Part shown: positions 34,874 to 44,271 of the stretch, piece after piece | How the letters are laid out: every line of letters begins with the position of its first letter | Position numbering within the stretch: position 1 is the stretch's first letter | From: Micrococcus sp023147585 | Lineage (GTDB): Bacteria > Actinomycetota > Actinomycetes > Actinomycetales > Micrococcaceae | Reading direction: 5' to 3' | Length of the DNA stretch: 64,000 nucleotides | Assembly: GCF_044872765.1 (NCBI RefSeq) | Contig: NZ_CP085253.1 | Coordinates: 1,364,001-1,428,000, forward strand | Position numbers and translations under genes: made by a program | Notes under the pieces: model-generated | Seen by the model: the letters and a program-made list of their open reading frames with translations, nothing else | What the model was told of the DNA's origin: nothing | Database searches by the model: none

Positions 34874-35083
34874 TCAGCGGAACATTCGCAGGACGTCGCC
34901 CCGGCCGAAGGTGGTACGCCGGTAGACGGCGTTGTAGGCGGCCCGCTTCGGGTCCCACAGCCAGCCCATGCCGGGACGGCCCTAGCCAGGAATGAGGGCA
35001 CGCTCCACGGTGCGCTTGGCGCGCCCGGTGGTGCGAGCCTTGAGCGACTTCATCAGGGACGGCTTGCGGAATCCGATCTTCAT
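34874..35083 (-). pseudogene. Second copy of the small basic protein, interrupted by TAG
   Basis: The frame encodes MKIGFRKPSLMKSLKARTTG and later PGMGWLWDPKRAAYNAVYRR, closely matching the intact 69-residue gene at 15.7 kb in length and sequence. Codon 34, tyrosine (TAC) in the intact copy, is TAG here (34982-34984), a single G-to-C change on the plus strand. The product would stop after 33 residues. It is either a recent pseudogene or depends on reinitiation or readthrough. Confidence 0.75.
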
Positions 35084-35173
35084 GGGGTGAGGCTGATGGG
35101 CGGGGTGGATTGACGAGGCGAGGTGATGTCCCGGCGTGACGGAGGCGCTGAACGAGTCCGGCAGGATGAATGC

Positions 35174-35293
35174 ATGTCCTCCTTCACCTGGCTCGCCGTC
35201 GATCGGCAGCAACACCGTCAGATGATGGAGCTGGTGGGCCAGTTCCGGGACGCCTCCACCGCGGACAAGTCCCCCCTACGCATGCGACTCTGA
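35174..35293 (+). pseudogene. N-terminal stub resembling DUF6361 proteins
   Basis: A 39-codon frame begins MSSFTWLAVDRQQHRQMMEL and continues VGQFRDASTADK, which resembles the start of DUF6361 proteins (a serine/aromatic stretch, then R-x-x-M-x-x-V-x-x-F). Intact members are several hundred residues, so only the first 35 or so are left. A plausible ribosome-binding site precedes it. The match is short and rests on memory of the family. Confidence 0.35.
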
Positions 35294-35383
35294 CGGGGTC
35301 CGACGCTATGACGGGTCGCTGCGCAGCCCGACCGCTCAGTGCCCGATGTCCATTCCCACCTCCATCCTGAAGGGATCACTCTG

Positions 35384-36067
35384 ATGAGGTCACCTCGTTC
35401 CTCCCTTCCCATCGGTGCAGGCATAGTCGCGGCCGGCCTCCTGCTTGCGGGCTGCAGTGCCCCGGAGGCGGTGGAGGGAGCGCAAGTGCCGTCTCCTGCA
35501 ATGACTGCCTCGGTTCAGGCCGGGAAGGAGTCAACGGCCCACTCCGCCACACCGGAGACGTCGGCGGAGGAGACTCAAACCCTTCACGCGCGGTACGTCA
35601 GCTACAGCACTGCCGAGGACGTTCAGCAGGCGTCGGACTACTCGGTTGTGGGCCGGGTGATCGCATCTCGGGTTGAAGTCTGGGACCTCATGAAGGAGCC
35701 TGGCGCGGTGCCGAACCCCAAGGACCCGGAGCCAATGGCCCTTCCCTCAACCGTGTACACCGTGCAGGTCGAAACGGTCGTCAAGGGTGATGTGCAGCCG
35801 GGTGAGACCCTGGAGTTCAGCATCTTAGGCGGGGTCAAGGATGACCAGAAGTTCGAGCTGAGCGGCGCTCCGGTGCTGACCGCGGGGGCCGGAGACCTGT
35901 ATCTCTTCAACCTTGTAGACGCGGGGTGGTATCCGACGCCGGTCAACCTACAAGAGGGCGTGCTTGCGGTCGAGCAAAATGACGTCCTGCCAGTCACGGG
36001 CACAGAGTTGTCGCAGACGGAGCTCGCCGTGCTCGAGGAGTCCGTGTCCGAGGCCCGAGCAGACTGA
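35384..36067 (+). CDS. Secreted lipoprotein, unknown function
   Basis: This 227-residue protein has an N-terminal lipoprotein signal peptide with lipobox LLAGC (cysteine near residue 24), so it is anchored to the outer face of the membrane. The mature part is acidic and contains a compact domain (VVGRVIASRVEVWDL through GDLYLFNLVDAGWYP) with alternating beta pattern that I cannot assign. GAAGGG upstream of the ATG at 35384 supports the start. Codon use is slightly less GC-extreme than in neighbouring genes. It stands alone, with no associated transporter. Confidence 0.7.
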   Translation: MRSPRSSLPIGAGIVAAGLLLAGCSAPEAVEGAQVPSPAMTASVQAGKESTAHSATPETSAEETQTLHARYVSYSTAEDVQQASDYSVVGRVIASRVEVWDLMKEPGAVPNPKDPEPMALPSTVYTVQVETVVKGDVQPGETLEFSILGGVKDDQKFELSGAPVLTAGAGDLYLFNLVDAGWYPTPVNLQEGVLAVEQNDVLPVTGTELSQTELAVLEESVSEARAD

Positions 36068-36254
36068 ACCCCGTCGGATCGGCCCACGTGAGGTGCCTCC
36101 CCGAGCGGGCGTCCGAGTGAGGGTGCACCAGTCCCATTCAGCGCCCGCTGCGTCCTGACCTCGGAACGAAACCCAGGGCGCTTCAGTCATGCGCCCGTCC
36201 CACCCCGGGCCCGGGATCCTGTCCACACGCCTGGAGCCGGATGCCCCTACAACC

Positions 36255-37436
36255 TCACACCTTCCCCTTGAGGAGGCGGTTCCAGTAGATCCGCGGCTGG
36301 CCGAACCGGTCGAACACGGCCGTGCTCCGGCGGGGCTTCGTCACGTCCACGCCGGGGATCGAGCGGTCCTCGGAGCCGTCCCGGACGTGCTCGTCCAGGA
36401 CCAGCTCGTCGCGGCTGACCATCACGGGGATCACCGTGTAGCCGTCGTAGCGCTGCAGCTCGCCGCCGTCGTCCGCCGCCTGGATGTTCTGCGCCAGGGC
36501 CTTGACCTGCTTGCGCAGGGCGCCGCCGGAAGGCCGCGTCTGCACCGACGCGGCGTCGCCGAGGGCCCACACGTGCGGGTGCCCCCGGTGACGCAGGGTC
36601 TCCGGGTCCACGTCCGCGAGCCCGGCGGGGCCGCCGTCGCCCAGGCCCGCCTCCGCGATGAACTCGGGGGCATGCACCACGGGGGTCACGTAGGCGGCGT
36701 CCACCCCGTCGATCCGCTCGCCGGTGCTCAGCGTCACCGTGCGAGCCGCGTGGTCCACGGCGGTCACCTCGGCGCCGGCGTGCACGTGGACGCCATAGCG
36801 CACCACGGCGTCGGCGAGGGCGTCGTCGATGGTGGGGCGGTCCAGGATGCGGTCGTAAGGCGTCACCAGATGGACGTCGACCTCGCCGAGGATCCCCGCC
36901 CGCTCCCACGCCGCGCATGCCAGGAACAGCGCCTTGAGCACGGTGCCGCCGCACGAGGACGGCTCGGCCGGCACGTTCGCCACCACGCGGTCCCCCGCAG
37001 CGACGCCCGCCAGGAGCCGACGCGCGGGCTCCACGTACTCGGGCACGTGCGCGCTCGCGGCCCAGCCGGCCCCGTAGGCCGCGCGGAGCCCGTCGATCGC
37101 GCTCCACCACGGGGTGAGACCCGGGCACAGCACCAGGTGACGGAAGCCGACGGTGAGTCCGGTCGACGTGGTCGCGGTGCGCGCCGCGGCGTCCACGGCG
37201 GCCACGTGGTCCGGGATCCAGTCCACACCGTCCGGGACCACGGCGCGCATCGACCGCTCGAACCCGGCCATGTCCGCCTGGCCGCCCGCGGCGTAGTTGA
37301 GCATGGGGCGGTAGCGGTGCACCTGCTGACCGTCGGCGACGGCGATCCGCCCCGCCCCGTCCTTGAGGAGCTTGGCTGCGAGCGAGATGCCCGCGTTGCC
37401 GCCGCCGACGATGAGGACGTCGTATGTCGTCGTCAT
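36255..37436 (-). CDS. FAD-dependent pyridine nucleotide-disulfide-type oxidoreductase (SQR/FCSD-like)
   Basis: This 393-residue flavoprotein begins with the FAD dinucleotide loop VLIVGGGNAGISLAAKLL, has EPSSCGGTVLK in the middle (a cysteine near residue 170 in a place typical of sulfide:quinone oxidoreductase relatives) and the FAD-ribityl motif WALGDAASVQT near residue 305. The overall order matches SQR and flavocytochrome-c sulfide dehydrogenase-like proteins, but the second redox cysteine is not evident, so the substrate is unknown. It starts 5 nt after the stop of the WcbI-like gene, which indicates one operon. Confidence 0.75.
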   Translation of the reverse strand: MTTTYDVLIVGGGNAGISLAAKLLKDGAGRIAVADGQQVHRYRPMLNYAAGGQADMAGFERSMRAVVPDGVDWIPDHVAAVDAAARTATTSTGLTVGFRHLVLCPGLTPWWSAIDGLRAAYGAGWAASAHVPEYVEPARRLLAGVAAGDRVVANVPAEPSSCGGTVLKALFLACAAWERAGILGEVDVHLVTPYDRILDRPTIDDALADAVVRYGVHVHAGAEVTAVDHAARTVTLSTGERIDGVDAAYVTPVVHAPEFIAEAGLGDGGPAGLADVDPETLRHRGHPHVWALGDAASVQTRPSGGALRKQVKALAQNIQAADDGGELQRYDGYTVIPVMVSRDELVLDEHVRDGSEDRSIPGVDVTKPRRSTAVFDRFGQPRIYWNRLLKGKV

Positions 37437-37441
37437 CGCGA

Positions 37442-38401
37442 TCAGCCCGCCAGTCCGAGCAGGCGCAGCTGGTCCGCGTACTTGCGCATCCCGACCTCGA
37501 CGGCCAGCGGGTTCTGCGCATACCACTCGAGATGCGTCTGGCGCATCTGCTCGTCCGGGATGAGCTCCCCGCCCACGCTCCAGTCCTCCGTGGGCTCGGC
37601 TTCGAGGTCGAGGGCCTCCACCACCGAGGCGTGCAGCGGCGCGCGCACGCCGCCGAGCAGCACGCGCGTCTCCGGCACGGGCTGGACTTGCACCTCGAAG
37701 GGGAACTGCTCCGCCGTGCGCTCGGCGACGCGCGTGAGCACCACATTGGTGGGGTGGTTCACCGTGTAGAAGCCGGTGCCGCGCTCCGCCGCCACGATGT
37801 CCGCCATGCCGACGGTGCGCTTGGCCTCCTCGCGGGCACGCAGCGCCTGGACGGACGCCGCCGCGGCCGCGCGCAGGGCCTCGGGGGCCACCTCGCGGCG
37901 CTGGCCGGTGGCGGCCTCGGCGAGCACGCGGAGGTCGTGGTAGGGGACGACGGGCGGGTCCTCGCCTGGCCGCTCGGCGGCGCCGGGTGCGAACTTCCAG
38001 TTGCGCAGGGTCACCTGCCACGGGAAGCGCGAGGTGTCGTAGACCACCGGGATCCGGACCACCGGGGCATCCTCGGGCAGCTGCGCGATCAGCTGCTCCG
38101 TGCCGATCGGCATGCCGCGGTAGTCGTGGGGGATGGGCTGCGTGACGAGGGCGCGGGTGCGGGTCAGCAGGCGCTCGAGGTGCTCCACCTCGTCCGGCTG
38201 GATCTCGAAGGCCGGCGGGACGCGCACCGTGTTCAGCCCGGAGTCACCGAGCATGGCCGTGCCCGGCTCGCCGCCGAGCAGCCGCCGGTACGACTCCGCC
38301 TGGCAGTTGCCCCACACGAGCAGCAGGTCCCCCTCCGGCAGGTCCTCGAGCCCGTAGAAGTGCCCGTAGTGCCGCAGCCGGCCCTCGTCCCAGTTCGCCA
38401 C
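37442..38401 (-). CDS. WcbI-like putative acyltransferase
   Basis: This 319-residue soluble protein carries the WcbI signature LLVWGNCQAESYRRLL near residues 26-41 and a later NHPTNVVLTRVAERTAEQF segment. WcbI-family proteins are associated with capsular or surface polysaccharide synthesis and are thought to transfer acyl groups. Close linkage to the glycosyltransferase cluster that follows fits such a role; tight coupling to the flavoprotein is less expected. The GTG at 38401 is the start used here. Confidence 0.75.
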   Translation of the reverse strand: MANWDEGRLRHYGHFYGLEDLPEGDLLLVWGNCQAESYRRLLGGEPGTAMLGDSGLNTVRVPPAFEIQPDEVEHLERLLTRTRALVTQPIPHDYRGMPIGTEQLIAQLPEDAPVVRIPVVYDTSRFPWQVTLRNWKFAPGAAERPGEDPPVVPYHDLRVLAEAATGQRREVAPEALRAAAAASVQALRAREEAKRTVGMADIVAAERGTGFYTVNHPTNVVLTRVAERTAEQFPFEVQVQPVPETRVLLGGVRAPLHASVVEALDLEAEPTEDWSVGGELIPDEQMRQTHLEWYAQNPLAVEVGMRKYADQLRLLGLAG

Positions 38402-38498
38402 GTGCGTGCCTCCGTCGTCAGATCATGGTGCTCGGAGCGGTCCTGCGGGCTCCGTCCCGCCTCGAGGCTATCCAGACGGCGCGTTCGCCGCCAGCGGT

Positions 38499-39839
38499 TC
38501 AGCCCCAGCCGCCCCACCAGGCCTCGAGGTCCGGCTCGGCCTCCACCGCGCGCCAGCCCAGATCCGCCGCGCGGACCCGCAGCGTCCGCGCCGGCGGGAC
38601 GGCCCCCTCGCGGTGCTCGCGCCACCGCGCGCGGGAAGAGGTCAGCGTTGCGAGGACGTCGCCCGCCTCGTCGGTCACCTCCACGCGCTCCACGCCGTCC
38701 CGCTCCAGCCTCAGCAGCAAGTCCGAGGCGTCCTTCGGCACAGGGCGCGCGCCGGGCTCGGCCGGGCGCACCGGCGCCGCGACGTCGACGCCCCAGTCCG
38801 GGGCGGATCTCAGGGCCACGCGGGGGTCACTCGGCCCCGCCGCATCCGGCTCCCCCGCAGGCGCCTCGAGCGCCACGCGCTCGTCGGTCAGGCAGGCCGC
38901 GGCGTCGTCGCCCAGCGCCCCGCGCACGAGGAGCCGGGCGCTCGGGAACGCCTGCAGGAGGGCGTCCGCGCCCAGCACGGTGGCGGCGTCGCCGGCGGCC
39001 CCCAGCGTCACGGCCGCCCGTGCGGGGCAGTCGTCCCCGCCGAGCCCGAGGCTCAGCCCCCGTGCGGTGGGCGCGGCGATCCTCGGCGCGAGGACGAGGG
39101 CCTCACGGTTCTTCACGCGCCTGGCCTCGGCCGGGTCCTCGCGGCCGCCGAAGTCCTCCCCGGCCTGCCACGCGACGGCGCGCGGCTCGTACGCGAACGC
39201 TCCCCCGGCCCGCCACAGCCGGTGCGCGAGCTCCCAGTCCTCACCCCCGTAGCCGACGAAGGAGGGGTCGAAGCCGCCCGCGTCCTCGTAGACCTCGCGC
39301 GCCACCGTGAGCACCGCCGAGATGATGAACCGGTAGGACGTGGAGTCCGCACGCCGCAGGTCCTCGGAGTCGGCGTAGGCCCGCGCGAGCCACGCGGGCT
39401 CCTCCAGGCGCGCCCACTCCGGGACGGACTCCCCCGGCCGCCAGCCACCCGCCTCCAGCAGCCGCGGGTCCAGATGACGACGCCGTCCCACCACCACGGC
39501 CAGGCCGCTCGCCGCGGGCGCGGCGCACGCGGCGGTGAGGTAGCCGGGCTCGGGGAGCATGTCGCCGTCGAGGAAGGCCAGCACGGAGCCCTCGGCGGCC
39601 TGGACCCCCAGCGCGCGGGCCGCCGAGGCGCGGAAGCCGCGGTCCTCGTGGCGCACCACGGCGGAGGCGAAGGGCAGCTCCGCGGGGAGCGCGGGCGGCT
39701 CGGGCGAGCCGTCGTCGGCGATCACCACCTGCAGCCGGGAGGCCGGGTGGTCCTGCGCGGCGAGGGCCGCGAGGAGCCGGTCCAGGTCCGCCTGCGCCCG
39801 GTAGTAGGGCACCACCACGGAGACCTCGGGCGCGGTCAT
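38499..39839 (-). CDS. Family 2 glycosyltransferase with C-terminal extension
   Basis: This 446-residue protein has an N-terminal GT-A domain (VSVVVPYYRAQADLDRLL, VVIADDGSPEP, AFLDGDMLPEPGYL) with the DxD-type motif DGD near residue 95 and the later FVGYGGEDWELAHRLWRAG. The last 150 residues are a separate domain of unknown function. It uses a nucleotide sugar to extend a surface glycan. Its ATG overlaps the stop of the upstream family 4 gene by 4 nt (ATGA). An open frame continues upstream but is only the antiphase of that gene. Confidence 0.85.
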   Translation of the reverse strand: MTAPEVSVVVPYYRAQADLDRLLAALAAQDHPASRLQVVIADDGSPEPPALPAELPFASAVVRHEDRGFRASAARALGVQAAEGSVLAFLDGDMLPEPGYLTAACAAPAASGLAVVVGRRRHLDPRLLEAGGWRPGESVPEWARLEEPAWLARAYADSEDLRRADSTSYRFIISAVLTVAREVYEDAGGFDPSFVGYGGEDWELAHRLWRAGGAFAYEPRAVAWQAGEDFGGREDPAEARRVKNREALVLAPRIAAPTARGLSLGLGGDDCPARAAVTLGAAGDAATVLGADALLQAFPSARLLVRGALGDDAAACLTDERVALEAPAGEPDAAGPSDPRVALRSAPDWGVDVAAPVRPAEPGARPVPKDASDLLLRLERDGVERVEVTDEAGDVLATLTSSRARWREHREGAVPPARTLRVRAADLGWRAVEAEPDLEAWWGGWG

Positions 39840-40939
39840 GCCCACCCGTGGACCGTGGCCCACACGTCCGCGAGCCGCCGCGCGCACGTCTCGGGGCCGG
39901 GCTCGAGGCTCGTGCCGGGCGCCAGCCAGGTGCGGCGGTGGTCCTCCACGGCCTCCGCGATGGCCTCGGCCAGCGCGTAGTCCAGGGGACCGGTGTCCAC
40001 GCCGGTGACCCGCAGCGTGCCGGGCCGCAGGCGCGCCATCTCCTGGACGTACCGGCCGCTCGGCACGATCGGCCGGCGCCCCACGCCCATCCACGAGCCG
40101 AGCGAGCCGGACGCCGAGACGTTGCGGTGCGCGGCCAGCGGGATGCCCGCGGCCAGCAGCGCGACGTCGGAGAGCTCGTCCGGCACGAAGCCCGTGGCGC
40201 GGAACTCCAGCCCGCGGTCCCGCGCGCTCTCGCGCAGCTCCCGCACGAGGCGGTCGTGGCCCGCGGAGACCGGGCCGAGCGCGGTCACGCGGCGCGGCGC
40301 CCCGCTGCCCGGGCCCCACTGGCGGTGCAGCTCGGCGAGGGCGTCCAGCGCCACGGCGTGGCCCTTGCCCGGGTAGAGGAAGCCGAACACCACCACGTCG
40401 TCCTCGAGCCCGGCCAGGTGCTCCGGCAGCTCCGGCCGCGTGTCGGAGAGCATGGCGCGGCGGTCCTCCACGGGCAGCGGCACCACGTGCACGGCCACGT
40501 CCACGATGTCGTCCAGCAGCGCCCGCTCGTGCTCCGAGGAGACCACGACGCCGGCCACGTGCCGCGCGATCCGCGCGTAGGCCTCGGCGCGCCGCCGGTA
40601 GCGCTCCTCGCCCTCGGCGGCCTGGGGGATGTCGTGCAGGGTGAGCGTCACCGCCGGGGGCAGCACCTCGAGCAGGCAGTCGGCCGCCGCGGCGGGCGAG
40701 GGCCCGAACAGCGCGTCCGTCACGTCCAGGTGGACCGCCCGGCCGTCGTCGACGGCGTCCCGGAGGACCCCGGCGAGCCCCAGGAAGTCGGAGGAGTCCG
40801 TGGCGTGCAGGGGCTCGACGTCCGCGCCGAGCCCCTGGAGGGTGCGCCGCGTGGCGGCTCCGTGGCGCGTCACGCCGTGCTCGTCGGGACCCACGGTCGC
40901 GTACAGCACGCGCCCCCTCGCCTCCGGCTCCATCGTCAC
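39836..40939 (-). CDS. Family 4-like glycosyltransferase
   Basis: This 367-residue GT-B-fold enzyme shows the donor-binding domain stretch VFGFLYPGKGHAVALDALAE near residue 190 and an acidic-glycine-rich C-terminal half typical of family 4 (GFVPDELSDVALLAAGIP). The first start is GTG 40939; ATG 40933 with GAGGA upstream is equally good. It is coupled to the family 2 gene downstream and faces a divergent bifunctional glycosyltransferase gene. A diverged partial copy of it lies at 52 kb. Confidence 0.82.
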   Translation of the reverse strand: MTMEPEARGRVLYATVGPDEHGVTRHGAATRRTLQGLGADVEPLHATDSSDFLGLAGVLRDAVDDGRAVHLDVTDALFGPSPAAAADCLLEVLPPAVTLTLHDIPQAAEGEERYRRRAEAYARIARHVAGVVVSSEHERALLDDIVDVAVHVVPLPVEDRRAMLSDTRPELPEHLAGLEDDVVVFGFLYPGKGHAVALDALAELHRQWGPGSGAPRRVTALGPVSAGHDRLVRELRESARDRGLEFRATGFVPDELSDVALLAAGIPLAAHRNVSASGSLGSWMGVGRRPIVPSGRYVQEMARLRPGTLRVTGVDTGPLDYALAEAIAEAVEDHRRTWLAPGTSLEPGPETCARRLADVWATVHGWA

Positions 40940-41087
40940 TGTTCCTCACGTGGTGGAATGGTGGTCTGCGCGGTGGCGTCGACTCAGGGAGTCGTGCCGG
41001 CCCACCGCCCAGGCCAGCCTACGACGTGAGCGGACCCGCGGGGGGACGCAGACACGCCGCTTCCACCGCCGTCCGAAAGCCACCGCC

Positions 41088-43133
41088 GTGACCCTCACCG
41101 TGCAGCACGTGCCCGCCGGGCACCCCTACAGCCGCGCCGTGCGTCCGCTGGACGCCTCCGCGGCCCCGGACGTGGAGTTCTGGCCGGACCCTCCCGTCCC
41201 CGGCGCGCCGGAGCACCAGTGGTGGCCGCCCCAGGCGCTCGACGCGCGCTGGCTCGCCGAGCACCGCCCGGACGTGCTGCACGTGCACTTCGGCTTCGAG
41301 CACCGCACCCCGGACGAGCTCGCGGCGGCCATGGACGCCCAGCACGCGCACGGCGGGGCCGTGGTGGTCACCGTGCACGACCTCGAGAACCCGCACCTGA
41401 CGGACCAGACCCTGCACCGGCGGCGCCTGGCCGTGCTCCTGGAGGCCGCCGACGCCGTGTTCACCCTGACCCCCGGCGCGGCCGACGCGGTGGCCCGCGA
41501 CTACGGGGTGCGGGCCCACGTGGTGCCGCATCCGCACATCGTCCCGCTCGACGCCCTCGCCGAGCTCGCCCCGGCGGACCCCGCCCCCGCCCCGGACGAC
41601 GCCGGCCCCGCCGCCGGCGAGGACGACGAGGAGGAGCGCGCCGCCGTCGCCCCCGCCCGCCTCCTGGTGCACGCGAAGGACCTGCGCGCCCAGGTGGACC
41701 CCGTGGGGTTCCTGCCCACGCTCGCCGCCGCCGTCGGGATGCTGGACGAGCGCGGCCTGGAGACCCACGTGATCGTGGAGGTGCAGGACTCGGTGCGCAG
41801 CGAGGCGGACCTGGAGCGCCTGCGGGAGGGCTGCGAGCACCACGGCTTCGAGCTGTGGCAGCACGCCCGCCTGGCCGATCCCGAGCTGCACGCCCTGCTG
41901 CGCCGCGTCGCCGTGTCCGTGCTGCCCTACCGCACGGGCACGCACTCGGGCTGGGTGGAGATGTGCCGGGACCTCGGGGTGCCGGTGGCCGTGGCGGACG
42001 TCGGGCACATCGCGGACCAGGCGCGCGCGTGGGTCTCCCCGGACACGCTCGCCGCGTTCGACCGGCAGGACGCGGACTCCCTCGCCGACGCCCTCGAGCG
42101 GCTCCTCCGCGGCCGGCACCGGCTGCGCCCGGTGCCGGTGGCCGCGCGCGCGCGCCAGCGCCGCCGCGTGGCCGCCACCCACGTGGCCGCCTACCGCGAG
42201 GCGTGGGCGCGCCGGCACGGCACCCTGAAGACGGTCTCCGTGCTGGTGATCACCGGCCACCGGGACGCTCACCTGGCCCGCCTCCTCGCGGGCCTGGAGC
42301 GCTCGGCGCGCCGCCCTGAGCAGGTGGTGGTCGTGTTCATGGACCAGCCCGACGGGGACGTGCCCGCCACGGGCCTGGACGTCACGGTCGGCCACGTGGC
42401 CGGCCGGGGCGGACTGCCGCTCGCGGAGGCCCGCAACGCCGCCGCCGCGCTGGCCACGGGCGAGGTGCTCGTGTTCCTCGACGTGGACTGCATCCCCGCC
42501 GCGGACACCGTGGGCACGCTCACCTCGGAGGTGGCCGCGCATCCGGGCTCCGTGGTGATGGGCACGCCGCGCTACCTCGGTGCCGGCTGGACCGCCACGC
42601 TGCCGTCCGCGGGCACCCTCGGGGACGCGGGCGGCGAGCCCGGCACCGCGTCCCCGCCCCTCACCGACGGCGCCCTGCGCCGCCTCTCCGTGCCCCACCA
42701 CGGGCGCGCCCACCTGACGGCCGGCCCCTCGGAGGAGTGGCACCTGGTGTGGACGCTCGTGCTGGCGATCGCGCGGTCCGACCTCGAACGGATCGGCGGC
42801 TTCGACGCGGGCTTCTCCGGCTACGGCGCCGAGGACACCGACATCGCCTTCCGCGCCCGCGACGCCGGGCTGCGGCTGCGCTTCAGCCCCGCCGAGGTGT
42901 TCCACCAGCACCACGGCGTCTTCTCCCCTCCGGTAAACCACCTCGAGGACATCCTGGTGAACGCGAAGCGGTTCCGTGCCGTGCACGGCCGGTGGGCCAT
43001 GGAGGGGTGGCTGCGCGCCTTCGCGGAGGCCGGCCTGATCGCGTGGGATCCCGCGGGCGAGCGGCTCGAGCTGCTGCGCCGCCCGGGCCCCGAGGAGCTC
43101 GCCGCCGCCCGCCGGGAGGACGCCGCGTACTGA
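41088..43133 (+). CDS. Bifunctional glycosyltransferase (GT-B N-terminus, GT-A C-terminus)
   Basis: The 681-residue protein joins two transferases. Residues 1-370 form a family 4-like unit (PDVLHVHFGFEHRTPDELAA, HVVPHPHIVP, SVLPYRTGTHSGWVEMCRDL). Residues 380-681 form a family 2 unit (SVLVITGHRDAHLARLLAG, EVLVFLDVDCIPAADT with a DVDC metal motif, and GFSGYGAEDTDIAFRARDAG). Each half resembles one of the separate enzymes across the divergent promoter, suggesting successive steps of one glycan. GTG 41088 is the start nearest the domain; the frame upstream overlaps the divergent gene and was rejected. Confidence 0.83.
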   Translation: MTLTVQHVPAGHPYSRAVRPLDASAAPDVEFWPDPPVPGAPEHQWWPPQALDARWLAEHRPDVLHVHFGFEHRTPDELAAAMDAQHAHGGAVVVTVHDLENPHLTDQTLHRRRLAVLLEAADAVFTLTPGAADAVARDYGVRAHVVPHPHIVPLDALAELAPADPAPAPDDAGPAAGEDDEEERAAVAPARLLVHAKDLRAQVDPVGFLPTLAAAVGMLDERGLETHVIVEVQDSVRSEADLERLREGCEHHGFELWQHARLADPELHALLRRVAVSVLPYRTGTHSGWVEMCRDLGVPVAVADVGHIADQARAWVSPDTLAAFDRQDADSLADALERLLRGRHRLRPVPVAARARQRRRVAATHVAAYREAWARRHGTLKTVSVLVITGHRDAHLARLLAGLERSARRPEQVVVVFMDQPDGDVPATGLDVTVGHVAGRGGLPLAEARNAAAALATGEVLVFLDVDCIPAADTVGTLTSEVAAHPGSVVMGTPRYLGAGWTATLPSAGTLGDAGGEPGTASPPLTDGALRRLSVPHHGRAHLTAGPSEEWHLVWTLVLAIARSDLERIGGFDAGFSGYGAEDTDIAFRARDAGLRLRFSPAEVFHQHHGVFSPPVNHLEDILVNAKRFRAVHGRWAMEGWLRAFAEAGLIAWDPAGERLELLRRPGPEELAAARREDAAY

Positions 43134-43146
43134 GCCCTCGGCCCGC

Positions 43147-44271
43147 TCAGGCCAGCGCCGCCTCCACCGCGTCCTCCCAGCGGCGGCGGTACTCCGCCGG
43201 ATCCACGAGGAGGGCGGCGGCCAGGCGGTCCGCGGCGGACGGGTCCGCGAGGGCCCGCTCCACGGCCCCGGACCAGTCCGCGTCCGGGTCCTCCCACGCG
43301 CACCACGGCACGCCCGCGGCGCGCTCGGCGGCCCGGGCGAAGAACAGCTGCTCGGCGAAGGGCCGCGGCTCGGGCGCGAGCACCACGGGGCGGCCGGAGC
43401 GGGCCGCGTCCACGCTCGCGTTGTGGCCCGCGGACACCACCACGACGTCGGCCTCGGCCGCCCGCACGGGGACGTCGGGCGCCCAGCCGTGCAGGCGCAC
43501 GTTCCCCGGCAGGCCGGCCGCGCGCGCGACGTCGGCGGGCTCGCCCGCCCCCGCCTCGCCGTCGGCGGCGGGCCGGGCGGCTGTGGCCTCGACTCCGGCG
43601 ACGGGCCCGTAGACGTCCCACGTCGCGTGCGGGACCGCGGCGGCGGCCCGGGCGAGGGCGGCCGTGCTCACCCCTCCCCCGCCCGTGCCGGTGATGACAC
43701 CGACGCGCGGACGGGCCGCGCCCGTCGTCGCCGCGGCGCCGAGGCGGCCCGTGACGTCCGGGACGCCCAGGTGGGTGGTGCGCGCACCGTGGACGGCCTG
43801 CCACGCGGGGTCCTCGAGCGTGACCCCGTAGTGGGCGATCAGCCGGTCGGCCTCGGCGTAGACGAGCTCGTGGGCGGGGTCGGTGCGGTCGCCGTGCATG
43901 CGCCGGTGGATCACCGGGTAGCCCGCCAGGCGCAGGAACAGGGCGGCCTCCACGGAGACGTCCACGACGCACACGTCCGGCTCCGCCTCCTGCGCGGCGG
44001 CGAACAGGGCGGCGAAGCGCGCGCGGATCACCGGGCCGGCGGGCGTGTGGTGCAGGGGCGAGCGCGCGGGCTGGACGTGCCCGTCCACGAGGTCCGTGGG
44101 CAGCGGGACGAGACGGGTCCCGGCGGGGAGCATGTCCCCCGCGGCGGGATGCGCCGTCACCACCGTGACGCTGAACGCCCCTGTTCCCGCGAGGTTGGCC
44201 GCGTGCCGGACGTGCCCGGATCCGTGCTGGTGGGCGTAGTAGAGGACGCGCCGCCTGCCCCCGCCGGTCAC
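43147..44271 (-). CDS. GT28/MGDG-type glycosyltransferase
   Basis: This 374-residue protein begins RRVLYYAHQHGSGHVRHAAN, the N-terminal acceptor-domain pattern of GT28-like enzymes (Gly-x-Gly-His). It ends with a donor domain containing VVVSAGHNASVDAARSGRP, where the conserved His and Asn and the later PFAEQ contact the nucleotide sugar. It should be membrane-associated and act early in glycan assembly. Its GTG start overlaps the stop of the upstream family 4 gene by 4 nt. Confidence 0.8.
   Translation of the reverse strand: MTGGGRRRVLYYAHQHGSGHVRHAANLAGTGAFSVTVVTAHPAAGDMLPAGTRLVPLPTDLVDGHVQPARSPLHHTPAGPVIRARFAALFAAAQEAEPDVCVVDVSVEAALFLRLAGYPVIHRRMHGDRTDPAHELVYAEADRLIAHYGVTLEDPAWQAVHGARTTHLGVPDVTGRLGAAATTGAARPRVGVITGTGGGGVSTAALARAAAAVPHATWDVYGPVAGVEATAARPAADGEAGAGEPADVARAAGLPGNVRLHGWAPDVPVRAAEADVVVVSAGHNASVDAARSGRPVVLAPEPRPFAEQLFFARAAERAAGVPWCAWEDPDADWSGAVERALADPSAADRLAAALLVDPAEYRRRWEDAVEAALA

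Noticed and set aside
40629..41087. Upstream extension of the bifunctional glycosyltransferase gene
   Set aside because: The extra codons overlap the divergent family 4-like gene and do not resemble a signal or a domain; GTG 41088 starts just before the conserved region.
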